DNA of 64,000 bases from contig WJXW01000015.1 in assembly GCA_015832175.1 (NCBI GenBank), forward strand, positions 1,426,001 through 1,490,000. The letters run 5' to 3'. The translations under genes were made by a program, and so were the position numbers. This DNA comes from Paraphaeosphaeria minitans. Its lineage: Eukaryota > Ascomycota > Dothideomycetes > Pleosporales > Didymosphaeriaceae. The notes under the pieces are model-generated. The model ran no database searches, was not told the DNA's origin, and saw only the letters and a program-made list of their open reading frames with translations. Numbering within the stretch: position 1 is the stretch's first letter; every line of letters begins with the position of its first letter. Positions 10,950 to 22,037 of the stretch are shown piece after piece.

Positions 10950-11616
10950 TTCTGGAACACCTACAGACTAGGATTATCCAACAATACCACGATAACCCTA
11001 TGTACGGACACCTAGGTATCACGAAAACAATAGAACTTATCTAAAGCAATTACACCTTAAAAGGAATTAAAAAAGCTGTAATAACCTATAACCGTAAATG
11101 TGTAGAATGTTAGAAAAAGAAATATAGTACACATTTTAAACATGGTAAGATGTAAGTAATTAAGATATCAACAGCACTATAGAAAGACATCGCTATGGAT
11201 TTTATTATAGGAATTCTAAACTCTAAGGATCTAATAACAAGAATGAAATACGACAGTATACTAGTAGTAGTCTGTTAACTAACTAAGTATGTTGAGCTCA
11301 TTCCATACCTTAAAAGAATAACGGCAAAAGAACTCGCTTTTCTTATCCTAGACTAACTAATTAGACACTACAGAATCCTAAAAATAATTATTAGCAATAG
11401 AGACAAGCTCTTTACGTTAAATTATTAGATAACGCTTATAGCACTACTTAGAATAAAACGAAAACTATTAATAGCTTACTATCTACAAACAGACGGACAG
11501 ACAGAACGTATAAACTAGACTATGGAAACGTACCTACGCATCTACTATAACAGTTAGAAGAATAACTAGGTTTTATTACTACCTATGGTATAGTTAGCCT
11601 ATAATAATAAAGTATT
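10950..11616 (+). pseudogene. gypsy integrase relic
   Basis: The HHCC zinc-binding module reads H-x7-H (YHDNPMYGHLG) and then KCVEC near 11095-11112. The catalytic core keeps its three acids: D in IAMDFI (about 11195), D in ISNRDKLF (about 11400) and E in QTDGQTERIN (about 11490). Several stops interrupt it. Integrase downstream of RNase H confirms the gypsy class. Confidence 0.82.
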
Positions 11617-11878
11617 AGTGTAAAGAGGAGGTAAAGGCTAGAGGATAAAGGGTAACCTTCTAGAACCTTCTAGTACCTTCTCTCCCCTAGTACTAGTTAC
11701 CTGGAATAATAGAGACTAGGGTAATAGAGAATAGATCGAACGTAGGTAAATAGAGTAATAAAACCTTAGGTATAGGCTTAGAATTACTATCTAGGATAGA
11801 GAGTACAAGTAGAAGAGAACTCTCCTTATATACATAAAGTAGAGTTTCTAGAGTATTCTACTTAGTAATTCTCTACTA

Positions 11879-11962
11879 TCTATAACGTCATCTATGACGT
11901 CACCTATAGCGTTATCTATTATAGTATCTATAGGGTTATCTATGACGTCATTATGACGTTAT
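11879..11962. repeat. 12-bp tandem repeat, seven degenerate units, CRE-like
   Basis: Successive 12-mers start at 11879, 11891, 11903, 11915, 11927, 11939 and 11951, with consensus TCTATGACGTCA. Two to three units keep the palindrome TGACGTCA, the CREB/ATF-type site. The others differ mainly by C/T and G/A changes. It lies between the integrase relic and the clean solo LTR, and could be the remains of an LTR enhancer array. Confidence 0.75.
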
Positions 11963-12022
11963 TATAGAAACTTCTAGAAAACTTAACATAGAAGTGTCCT
12001 CGTGATAAATGCGATATACTAT

Positions 12023-12233
12023 TGTCAAATAACAGAAGCCCTGTTCCCGTAACCAAAGCGAGGTGGCTGGCTCCCGAGGTGGGACAAGGAGCCTGCCGAT
12101 GGGAGCAAGGGAGAACACAAGAACATAAAAACTCCTAAGACGCACGACGCGAAAACACAGACACAATCAATCAATTTCATCAAATCCATTGTTCAAAATT
12201 CATCAGAATTCGCACAATACGTGAGATCTGACA
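12023..12233 (+). mobile_element. Solo LTR, 211 bp, clean copy with perfect TSD (LTR-c)
   Basis: TGTCAAATAACAG to GAGATCTGACA, one base different from LTR-a. The pentamer ACTAT flanks both ends (12018-12022 and 12234-12238), so this is a complete insertion reduced to one LTR by homologous recombination. It carries no RIP mutations although it lies inside RIP-mutated DNA, so it arrived after that RIP episode. Confidence 0.92.
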
Positions 12234-13539
12234 ACTATAGACTATATTAAACGCTCTGTAGTCTTTATCTGGGAAAATAAACTTCTTTATCTAGAGGCCT
12301 TTAGTAACGGGTATGCGCTGCGGCCCTTAATCTGTGGCTAGTTATGGGCTGTTTTCTAAAGCTTTAATAAGTATAAAAAGCTCGCTAAGGTTACCTGTCC
12401 ACCTAGTTAGCATTAGCCTGCAAGGTATCTGCTGTATTGGGGAGGGAGAAGCGTATAGTGTTACCTATAGGTCCTAAACAGGGGGAAGCGTTCGTTATAG
12501 GCGCGATACTTATAACCTTTAGTGCCACGGCTTTTATAGCCAGCTTAATAGCAGGTCTAAGTTAATCTTCTATGTATAGTAGTATAGATTTTTAGAACTA
12601 TTAAAGTGCTATTCTGTAGTGATAAGTAAATGCCTATAATAGGCTAATAAGAATTTAATTAGATTAACCTTAGTATAACTTATTAGCTAAATATAACCTA
12701 CGCTAAGAGTATCTAACTCCTAGAGACGTTACCTCTAAGCGCTAGATAAAGTGGGGCAAAGCTAATTAGCACTAATCCTAAATGCGTTAGCGTCTACCCA
12801 GGAAGTAATATCCACCTATTACCTTTATTTTTTAAGAGTGCCTTTTCCTTTGAGCAAATCCCTATATCTATAAACCCCACTAAAAAATGCTTGCCAGATT
12901 TTAACGGACGCCATAATACCCTACCCACTATAAATTAGAGCTATTATCCTTCTAGTATAGCTAAATTACATTCCCTGCGCTTAGCGGTAAGTAAGTTACA
13001 GCTAAAGTTAAGGTAAGGGTATAGGAGTGTTAGTGGGACGAGAGGCCAACGTTCTTTAGATATTAAAGCTGGCATTTAAAGTCTTTATTAACGTTACCGC
13101 CTTATTCGCTATCGTGTTGATTATATTAGACTAATTATAAGTAGGCTGTTAGAAACATCTCTGTGGTGGCTAGCCTAGTATTATTCCCATTACTCTACCT
13201 GCCACTAGCGTCCTTCCTATTTATTATACTTTATATGTTTCTCCGGCCGACTTGTGCCCCCAGAGCTACAAGGATGATTTCCACACTAGTTAGTAGGAGT
13301 AGTCGCGAGTATAAGCTTTGTAAGGTACTTTAGCAGCATCCTAAAAAACCTAAGCTTAGTGTCTACCTTACGCTGTAAGTTTAAACCAATCAATATTTTA
13401 TAGGCTAATTAGTTTAATAATTTACACTAGTAATAATAATAGCGCCTTCGTTATAAAGCCTATTTTATAGTTAATCTTCGAGCTTTTGCAAGAGCTCTAA
13501 AACAAGTTTAAAAGCCATCTACGTCTCTACAATTATATA

Positions 13540-14050
13540 GATAAAGTAAAAAAAAAGAACGTTATTATCTTTAAATACTTTAAGACTAATTCGATTTTGT
13601 TAGTAGAGAACTACCTAGCCCTTTCGCTTATACCGAGGAAGAAGATTTTAAAGGAGGTTAAACTTACACTTGCTAAGATACACGTAAAGAATTAGGTATA
13701 TCTAGGTATAATACTCTACTTAAAGTCTTTGTTTAACTCCCTAACTAATTCTACACTAGATATAAAGCCAAACAATGTCTTTCTTAACTGGTATATAGAC
13801 TTGAGCAATGAGTTTCATCTAGAAAAAGTAGTTAGCGATATAGATTGCATCTTACATTTGTAGGATGAAAAGTTGTTAAATTACAGGATTAGAAATGTTA
13901 TGTGGCGTAGCCTAGAAGGACAATTAGAGAGAGGTAAGCTAGTAAGTGGATTGGCGGTGCAGCACTAGCTTAAAGAAGCTAGCACGGCCGTTTAGGTCTT
14001 AGTGCTTATAAAGCGACCCATATTTTCCCTAGGCATAGATTATTTCGCGA
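13540..14050 (+). pseudogene. RIP-mutated protein-kinase-like gene relic
   Basis: The frame through 13741-13935 keeps kinase landmarks: LDIKPNNVFLNW (catalytic loop, normally HxDxKPxN, first His and Asp region altered), then VVSDIDCILHL in the place of the DFG-containing strand, and RIRNVMWRSLEGQLERG in the place of the activation segment with its (A/S)PE. In-frame stops at about 13697 and 13861 and the changed loop residues fit G-to-A and C-to-T mutation. It is not a transposon protein, so either a duplicated host gene was hit by RIP or a transposon had captured it. The N-lobe could not be identified. Confidence 0.55.
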
Positions 14051-14089
14051 AAGAATATAGCATTCCAGCACCTCCTGCTAGTCCCTTAA

Positions 14090-14190
14090 TAAGGGCCTGT
14101 TTGGTTTAAGTATAATTAGTAATATCTTATCTAAATCTTACTATATTAGGTAGTACTATAGATTTAATTCAGGGCCTATTTGGTATAATT
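14090..14190. repeat. Short direct repeats of GGGCCTRTTTGGT
   Basis: GGGCCTGTTTGGTTTAAGTATAATT-like sequence at 14093 recurs as GGGCCTATTTGGTATAATTAT at 14173. The motif resembles terminal sequences of some hAT-type elements, but no matching inverted end or transposase was seen. From 14190 to 15050 nothing else was recognised. Confidence 0.3.
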
Positions 14191-15050
14191 ATAGTTTTAA
14201 CGTCACTATTTAAGTGGTTTTACTAGTAAAGATAAACCCTACTAGTGCTTACTTTAATCTATATATACTATCTTTTTACCTCTTTAAGCCCTAATTACGT
14301 TAGCCAGTGCTTAAAACAGGTTAGGACCTGTTTTTCTTATTTAAAGCTCCGCTTTTATCCTACCTACTAACTGTACTGTGGCTACTGTGGCTAGTAGGCT
14401 AGATATATAGGTCTAATTTCACTTTACTAAATAGGACTCTACTTAAATTGCGTTAGGTTACGCTTTTATCCCTACCTAGCACTATAAGACCCTTTGCTTT
14501 TATAAACCTTAATAGCAACAGCCTAGCGTTTTTATTACTAGGACGGGATAATATTTCTCCTTAAATGGCATTAGCTTAGTAGCGCTTAGTAAAAGGCACT
14601 TATAAGAGCTTCTTAGTCTAGAGGCATCTAAGGCTGGGCTTCTGTGTCTATTAATATAAATCTAGTAAACTAGCCGTTTTAGTAAGCCAGGAAGTACACC
14701 TACGTATTGTATTCTAGGCAAAGCTTAGCTAGTTCTCGTGAAGTGTCTTTACTAGTTTCTGGTATTTATTTTTGGCAGCTCGCCTACTCCCTAATACTAA
14801 GGTGTGTGACAGCTATTATGACGACATAATTTACAAGCTTAAGTTCTAATATCCTGTTATAGATATATGTGTATTACTACCGCAAGTGTAATTCTAATCT
14901 TTAGTTTCCTGTTACCTGTTACCTATTCTCTATCTGCCATTTTCCGTTTTCCAATTTCTGTTCCTAGATTCTAATTTACACATTTAATTAAGCAATTTTT
15001 CGCTAACTCGCGCGTCTTAACCAACGTAATTTGTTATGACGTCTCTAATA

Positions 15051-16459
15051 ACGTGCTAAAAGTGATGCAACCTATAGAAGTAGACTGTTGGTGCATGTGA
15101 TGCGTTTGGCGAGCTAACCCGAATTGACCTTTCTGTTAGCGCATGGTAGAGTATTACCAGTGATTTGAGCGTAACCTTCTCTGTACTAAACAAATTCTGT
15201 CGTCTAAAGGAGTCGAAGAAGTCGAACTGTGCCATACGGGAAACGAAGGGCTCTAATGTTCACATTTATACGAAGAAGTGGTACATAACTCGCTGTTGCC
15301 TGTATCTGCGCGCTGCCCATCGCGCTATATGGCCTTTTACAGCCCTGGAATCCTTCGCGTCCTGACGCGCCATTGCTCCTACTGTTTAATGATCCTTTTC
15401 TCGGAACTGACTCCTGTGTCTGATCGTCGCCTTATTGACCTTACCCTAACCCTAACGTGCAACCCTAACGTCTATAACCATATAGTCGCTGGAGCTGCAA
15501 ATTGTCTAGAACGTGTAGTTCAATGCGCTGAACCTTGTGTCCAGATTTGGGGGAAATTGGCCTCTGGGAACCTATTGACATACGGGGTTAACTGTCTTCG
15601 ACATTGGGGGTATGTTCTTAGAAATACATACAGGAATTAGTCTAGCGCGAATATTCCATCCCTAACAAAACTAGTGCCCTATCGACATTCAGGGCCATGT
15701 ACAGGCAGCCCTGGGTTAGGGCATATTACGCGATACCCTAGCGGCAGCACAACTACTGCGCTGCAAATCAGGATGAAGGACAACACCCCGCCCGCGCATA
15801 GCATACTTCACAAAGGACCCTGTCGACGGGACGAGTTAGTCGGGCTCTGGTAGTTCGTCAATAGGGCGCGTCACGTCGCATGGTTCGACTCACTGTCTAG
15901 GAGGGTCAGCGTATGTTCTCCAGTCGATGCATTGCGAACTAAACTATATTGCAAGATATCTCAGACCGTGCGTCTCCTAGACTGAGGTCGGAAGGCGATG
16001 CGCCGAGGTTGTTCATAGGGTAAATGAACCAATACTAGACTCAAACCTTTTCTACGTCTAGTTCTATTTTCCAAAACTACTCCTTGCTCCCAACTTCGGA
16101 TCAGCCTAAGCGCAGACGCGCCCTACCTCATCGCGAAAGTATCTGACATCCTGACTCAAGCTCATACATCAGTATCAAGATTTCTTGTCGGACACTCCGA
16201 TGGTCGCATTCCCTTTCGGGCTGCTTTAGGTATATGCCACGCTAAGGTCCTATCGAAGTAGCGCGCACTAAGAAGAATGCCATGTTATAGCAATGAGGTG
16301 CGGAGGAAGAATGAGAGACTGAGTTGATTGTAACAAGCTAACCAGAGGATCCCGTAAGTACGAGGCTCGTAGTCAGCAGCTAGTCTACATAAGGTTGATT
16401 GTACCGAGTGACATTCTCTAAGGGCCTCCTCCCGCTGCCTTCCCCCCCCCCGGACTCCA
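15051..16459. other. No convincing gene; short telomere-like motifs
   Basis: Normal-composition DNA begins here. Only short, unsupported frames occur. CCCTAACCCTAA at about 15443 plus another CCCTAA at about 15461, and GGGTTAGGG in the opposite sense at about 15713, resemble the TTAGGG telomere repeat but are too short to prove anything. A run of ten C lies at about 16442-16451, just after the stop of the ThDP gene. Confidence 0.5.
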
Positions 16460-18616
16460 TCACATTAACACCTCAATAAGCATCCCTTTCTTCCTCCCCA
16501 CAACCCTTCCCTCAGCCTTCTCCAAAGCCGCCCTTAGCTCACGAACATTACTCACCCTGATACCCTGCATCCAATGGTCTCCCTGCGCCGCCTCGCCCAT
16601 CTGGCGCTCAGACCCCGCCGCCGCCTCCGCCAAAGCAGCGTAGTTGGGCGACGGGCGGAACGAGATATTCAATTCGTCGTCGGAAGCATACTTGTTGAGG
16701 CCTTCAGGATATACGAGTTCCGTCGAGTTGCGCGGAGCTTTCCAACCTGTGCTGGCATCAGCGAAGTTCTTTAGAATCAGATACAAAGTAGAAATACACA
16801 CCCCCGTTGTTCAACACAATGGTGAGAATGGGTATCTCGAATTTACTCGCTACCCATAGCGCACTGGACGGAGACGCGCACATCATGCTCCCGTCGCCTA
16901 CGACTTGGCAGACTAGGCTGGGTTTTTCGTTATCGACTTTCTCGAGATCTGCCAGCGCCATTTTGATTCCGAGAGCTGCGCCGTTGCTCCATCCAATGCC
17001 TGTGCCTCCGCAATTGATCCAACTGCCAGGCCGGCTGGGTTGTAATTGGTCGTGCACCATTTGAGCCGCCGTGACGGCTTCGATGACGAAGGTGGTAGAC
17101 TGAGGGAGAGCAGCCTTCAAGAGATAACCTATGTTGTTGCCATCGAGAGCGGTGTCATCGTCAAGCTTAGGTTGGGAGTTGATGCTGGCGATACGACTTT
17201 GGTGAGCCCTCGCACGTGCCTCGCCACGAGCGGCGTGTTTTGGGTCTTGCAATGATATTCGCAGCTGCGCTGAGCTACTGATGTGTTCAGTAAGCTGTTT
17301 CAGTGCGGTGAAACTGTCAGCTTTCCAGCGCCCGTTCGCAGGGAAGAAGGACACTGGGATCTGCTGATTCAGTGGATCTATGTCTACGTGATAGATGACT
17401 GTATCCTTTGGTGGAGGGTTTCTAGATGGTATCCAAGGTACGTCGCAGTCAAGCAGGAAGATAACATCTGCATCTTTTGTGCATTCATCGAAGCTGAGCC
17501 GGAATCCTTCCGAGGCTGGATGCGATGCTGGAAAGCACATGTCGCTACCCCCCGTGTCATGCACGCGAAGTCCAGGTATCATATCTGCAAGTCCGACGAG
17601 GAGGTCTGGTGTTCGGCGATCGCGACCAGAATAACCGGTCATGACGAGTGGACGTTCAGCCTGCACGAGGGCGGTGCTTATCTTTTCGACGGCATCGACA
17701 GGTAGTGCGCTTGGTCCGATAGGAACCCATTGCTCTTGTTGCAATGCATACGGCTGTATTTCTTGGGCCAACACCTCACGGGCGCTTGTCATGTAGACAG
17801 GGCCCTTTGGTGCGCTGTTCGCGAATTGCAAGGCGCGCCCAATCGACTGTTTGACGTTAAGACCGGTGCGTATTTCGCCAGTGTATCTGCAATATTGCCT
17901 AACAATAGCTGCTTGGTCTGGAGCCTGCTGCAGCCAGTGCATGTACTCCGTTCGCGACCCAGTCACCTCCCCAGCCTCGGTATACGGGCAGAGGCCTGCG
18001 AAGATGAAGACCGGCACCTTGGCGATGCTGGCATTGTGGACCGCTTGGCCAAGCGCTTGCGTGCCAACATCGACGTGAACTATAACAGCTTGTGGTTTTC
18101 CACTGATGCGAGCATACCCATCAGCCATAGAGAGTGCTGTAATTTCGGCAGGACACGTGACGAAGCGTGGCCACCTATCCGGCCGCTCCTGTTTGCCTCT
18201 GATGATGGCCTCGATAACGGAAGGATGATCGGAGCCAACATTTACAAAACACACTGTAATCCCAGCCTGCTCCCATGGTAGCGATTGTATTTAGGGAAGC
18301 AGCATACTTACTCACCTCCCACAGCGCCTCGAACAAGGCGAAAGCTGTTGTGTATCTGCTTTCCAGTCAGCATCTCGAACGGACCATTCTCTACCGTGGA
18401 GGCTCACTGTGACGCTTCTTGCTGCACGTTCGACATAGTGGTGGAAGTCTTAGGCATGGTAGACGTGAACATTTGTCGCGCAATAGATTGTGGGGATGGA
18501 GAGGCATGCCGATACCCAGGTAGAAGAAACGGAACAGCTGCAGCAGGTTTCAATACGTGCCACAAGGCTGGGCTGCTCTGCTTATGCAGCCGCGACAAAG
18601 TGATGCGCAAGGCCAT
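16460..18616 (-). CDS. Thiamine-diphosphate-dependent enzyme, acetolactate-synthase-like, mitochondrial-type
   Basis: Four exons: 18616-18408, 18355-18316, 18266-16802 and 16746-16460, joined by introns of 52, 49 and 55 bp with GT..AG ends and preserved phase; total 666 codons. The N-terminal 65 residues (MALRITLSRLHKQ..) are basic and Ser-rich, like a mitochondrial presequence. The domain order is that of ThDP enzymes: an N-terminal PYR domain with the cofactor-activating glutamate in CPAEITALSMADGYAR (about E124), a central Rossmann domain, and a C-terminal PP domain with GDG at about 540-542 and NN at 569-570, the ThDP/Mg motif. A C-terminal extension of about 95 residues follows. Substrate specificity (acetolactate, glyoxylate carboligase or an oxo-acid decarboxylase) cannot be decided. 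It diverges from a dead anthranilate synthase gene. No lesion was seen. Confidence 0.85.
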
Positions 18617-19430
18617 GGTGCAGGAGGGAGGTGGTTGTGACGGTGGGTGGATGGGCCTTCGCGCGGCGAAACGACTACGGTGATACGCTTTTCTGCGCAC
18701 GTGCCCTCTTGTAGTGTTGAGCATGGTGCGTCACGACTAGTTAGCACCTTGATCGCTATGCAACGATTGATACCGATCGGGAAAACGCTCGAAGTCTTAC
18801 GTGAGGTGTTTGATGCCTGTTCTCGTGCAAGTCAAAGTAAAATGATGGTAATAGTAAGGAGAGTCGTCATGCTGGTCGAGAGGCGGTGTGAAGTCGGGCG
18901 CATGTTCCTCTGGAAAGACGTCCTCGGGCGGAGTCCATGGGCGGCCAGGCGACGATCTGGAGGATGTAGAGCGCATAGCGCTACCCGACCCGTCGCAAGG
19001 CCACATAGCTGAGTCGAAGCGCGAGGGCATCCAGATTTAGAATGCGCTCTACAAAAGCATCGCGAAGCCAGAGTTTAGAGAGCAGGGAACGGAGACCGGG
19101 GCGGGGAGCGGGCGCAATATGCGCAACTTGCGCCAACGTAGCCGGGTCCAGTGGTAGGGTGGTAGCTGGTGCTGGCGGGGCGTCGGTGAAGTGGCCCTTG
19201 GATTGTGAGCCAATTGCGTGGCACGCCCCTCCGATTGGCCCCGCAGTGACCTGCCACCACAATAACTGCAGCGCATATTGCGATTCGACCTAGTTAGCCA
19301 GGCTGCTGTAGAACCAGCTCGCAGACAGAAGGATATCCTATCATGGCCCAGGTGCGCCAGTTCCGCCGCCACTGACCGCTGGGACGGGCACGAGACTGAC
19401 GCATGACCTGCTAGTTCGCCGTACAGTCGT
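18617..19430. other. Divergent intergenic region
   Basis: Lies between the start of the ThDP gene (minus) and the first recognisable codons of the anthranilate synthase relic (plus), and probably holds both promoters. Overlapping minus-strand frames at 18797-19262 show a Leu/Arg-rich stretch (RDAFVERILNLDALALRLSY) that shifts frame near 18990; it may be a further decayed gene, but no family was recognised. Confidence 0.4.
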
Positions 19431-21478
19431 CGCTCGACACGGTGCGCGAGGCACTCGCTGCTGCCATTAAGTCGTCCAACCCGCCTAATCTCGTTCCCGT
19501 CTTCTGCTCTATATCCGCCGAGTTCCTGACGTCGGGTCTCATATATCTCAAGATCGCAGAGCAGTGAGTCTGACTCACTCCAAGGGCGCATGCCGGACGA
19601 AGCGAGAAAGGGTATTGATATTGATTAGGGCAAAATCGAAGCTGTCGTTTCTGTTCGAAAGTGCCGCTACAACTGGGACGATTGGGCGATACAGTTTCGT
19701 TGGTGCAGGTACGAGTCCAGCCTGAGCGCGACGGGACGGATGCAGTAGGCTGACCATCCAACAGACCCGCGCAAGATCCTCAAGACAGGCAAAGGCCATG
19801 GCCCCGAAATCGATCCACTGCCCCTGCTCGAGAAGGAGCTCGCGAAGAGCAGAGTGGCAACGGTGCCTTCGATACAATTACCTCCGATGACTGGTGGCGC
19901 AGTGGGTTACGTTGGATATGACTGCGTGCAATACTTCGAGCCAAAGACGAAGCGAGACGACATGAAAGATGTGCTGGGCGTACCCGAAAGTCTGTTCATG
20001 CTGTTCGATACCGTGGTAGCTCTGGACCATTTTTCGCAGGTTGTCAAGGTCATCACCTATGTCAAGGTGCCTGAAAGTCTCGATGGCCTTGAGAAGGCGT
20101 ACAACGAAGCCAAGGAGATGTTGAGATACACAGCACTGTTGAAGAAGAGGTAGAATACCGGAACCGGAGCAGCAGCCGATTCAAATGGGCCAGGAATACA
20201 AGTCCAACATCGGCCAGGACGGTTACGAAGGCCATGTCAAGAGACTGAAAGAGCACATCAGCGTGGGTGACATCATCTAGGCCGTCCCGTCACAACGATT
20301 CGCGCGACCGACCTCGTTGCATCCGTTCAACATTTACCGGCATCTGCGAAACGTTAACCCGTCACCATATCTCTTCTACGTCGACTGCGAGGACTTCCAA
20401 ATTGTGGGTGCAAGCCCGGAATTGCTGGTCAAGGAGGAGCAGGGCCGAGTCATCACGCATCCCATCGCAGGCACCGTCAAGCGAGGCAAGACCCTACAAG
20501 AAGATGCCGCTCTAGCAGAGGAGCTGTCCAACTCCATCAAGGACCGGGCCGAGCACGTACGTTCCGCCTGCATGTCCAAAGCAGAGCTCACAGCTGATTT
20601 CGACTTGACAGGTCATGTTGGTCGACCTAGCCAGAAACGACGTAAATCGCGTCTGCGACCCGCTCACCACCACGTGTCGACAAGCTGATGGTCGTTCAAA
20701 AGGTACGTGCTTGGTAACGTGCACCATGCGTCGTTGCAGCTATCTGGGCAAGGTGCTAATTGGGCGTTAGTTTTCCCATGTGCAGCACTTGGTATCTGAG
20801 GTGTCAGGGGTGCTGCGACCTGGCAAGACGCGCTTTGACGCGTTCCGATCCACTGAACAAAATTCCAGAAGATTGGCTGAGCTGAATTCATCGATCAGGC
20901 ACGGTGAGCGGGGCACCAAAAGTTCGCGCAATGGAGCTGATCGCCGAGCTCGAGCGAGAAAAGCGCGGCGTGTAGGCTGGGGCCGTGGGTTACTTCGGGT
21001 ACAGCGGCGTGGACGGCGAACGCGAAATTGAGGGTGCCATAGACGTGAGTCGAGAACCAGTCGTGTTGTTGAGTGAAGTTGAGATTTGAGTGCTGACGGA
21101 TCGGCAGACATGCATTGCGCTGCGAACAATGCTGGTCAAAGACGGTATCGCTTATCTCCAAGCCGGGGTAAGTTCCTGGAAAAGTTGGTTTGCGGGAGAT
21201 GCGCTGACCAGCCACACCAGGGCGGAATTGTCTTCGACTCAGATCCTTACGATGAGTGGATGGAGACGATCAATAAACTAGGTGCGCATGCCCGCCCGCA
21301 AAACTGGTTTATTTTGGCCCGGCGGCTGTTTACTGACCGAGTCGCGACGGCAGGCGCGAACATGCGATGCATATCCACGGCTGAGCAGAAGCACCTGGAC
21401 GAACAAGCAGAGGCGGAGGACGCAGCGACATCGCAGCCGGCACCAGGCACGAATGCGCACATCTCCCTTGCAGCGTAG
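19430..21478 (+). pseudogene. Anthranilate synthase component I (TrpE-like), disabled
   Basis: Pieces of a chorismate-binding enzyme follow in order: an N-terminal VPVFCSISAEFLTSGLIYLK segment, SFLFESAATTGTIGRYSFVG, GGAVGYVGYDCVQYFEP, then (another frame) [46 protein letters not shown] and [11 protein letters not shown]. After an intron come FSHVQHLVSEVSG, then GTVSGAPKVRAMELIAELE, and finally TCIALRTMLVKDG and GGIVFDSDPYDEW. The enzyme makes anthranilate from chorismate and glutamine-derived ammonia, the first step to tryptophan. Lesions: TAG at 20278-20280 in place of a conserved Gln, TAG at 20973-20975, frame changes near 20155 and 20675, and a scrambled stretch at 20850-20905. Intron borders are still visible, so the loss is fairly recent and not a retrocopy. 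Presumably another functional copy exists elsewhere. Confidence 0.88.
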
Positions 21479-22037
21479 CGGCTGCGGTGGACCATGGGCT
21501 GCGCTGTGGCACATGACACACTACTGTAGGGTAGCCTGGTGGCAGCGATTGAGGGGGCTGGCAAACGCTACGATCGAGTGAGTCTGGAACAACAGTCCAC
21601 GGCGCTGTATTTCATTTTCCCAAGCATGGGCAGTCGTCGAATCATCGCACACTCAGCCTCGCCGAGCGCAGAGGTAGGAGTTGCTCGAGAAGGCCTGCGA
21701 ATGGGCGAAGAGGTTGGACTGTAGACTTAGTGAACTAGACGTCACACGTCGCGTAAAAGGGCGGCACAAGCTTTGGCTAGCACACCAGCCCACACAATGC
21801 ATAACTGCGTGCCACGAGTCGACGTGCTGTGTGCGATGCGGAGTTGCAGGTACAGAGCGGCTCTGAGCAGATGCGCAGTGGTCGAGATGGCGCTCGCTCG
21901 GTACAACGACATCATCGGGAGAGCGAGGCTGGGTCCAGGTTCTCGAACGCTCACGGCGAGGCGGGTCCGCAAATCTGACTGGGCTCCTCTCTGGCTCCTC
22001 ACATCTCCCAGCATTCCTCATTAACAACAACACTCCG
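21479..22037. other. No recognisable gene
   Basis: Only short overlapping frames without family resemblance; GC-rich spacer between the TrpE relic and the OrsD-like relic. Confidence 0.4.

Larger units (their letters stand above)
6840..11616 (+). mobile_element. Ty3/gypsy retrotransposon internal region, RIP-killed
   Basis: Despite stops throughout, the order gag, CCHC knuckle, protease, reverse transcriptase, RNase H, integrase can be read on the plus strand, which is the Ty3/gypsy order. Its own LTRs were not identified. An unrelated-looking solo LTR is inserted on the opposite strand at 9347-9557 between protease and RT. The integrase reading ends near 11616 at an AYNNKV-like segment, after which sequence similarity is lost, so the 3' end may be truncated there. 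Confidence 0.85.
2550..15050. other. AT-rich RIP-mutated block
   Basis: This stretch is very rich in TA dinucleotides, has stops in all frames, and every recognisable coding relic in it carries C-to-T and G-to-A changes. Where a mutated and an unmutated copy can be compared (4035-4365 against 39948-40215), most differences are CpA to TpA on one strand or the other, which is the RIP signature. Only the two clean solo LTRs escape. The left edge is gradual; the right edge near 15050 is abrupt. Stretches 3138-4030, 4370-6340 and 12234-13530 hold no recognisable gene. Confidence 0.85.

Noticed and set aside
2927..12233. A single full-length LTR retrotransposon bounded by LTR-a and LTR-c
   Set aside because: LTR-c has its own ACTAT target duplication on both sides, and the outer flanks of the pair do not match; both are solo LTRs.
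18285..21700. Many long frames on both strands in GC-rich DNA between 18.3 and 21.7 kb
   Set aside because: Most are shadows of the ThDP and TrpE-like coding sequence; high GC lowers stop frequency.
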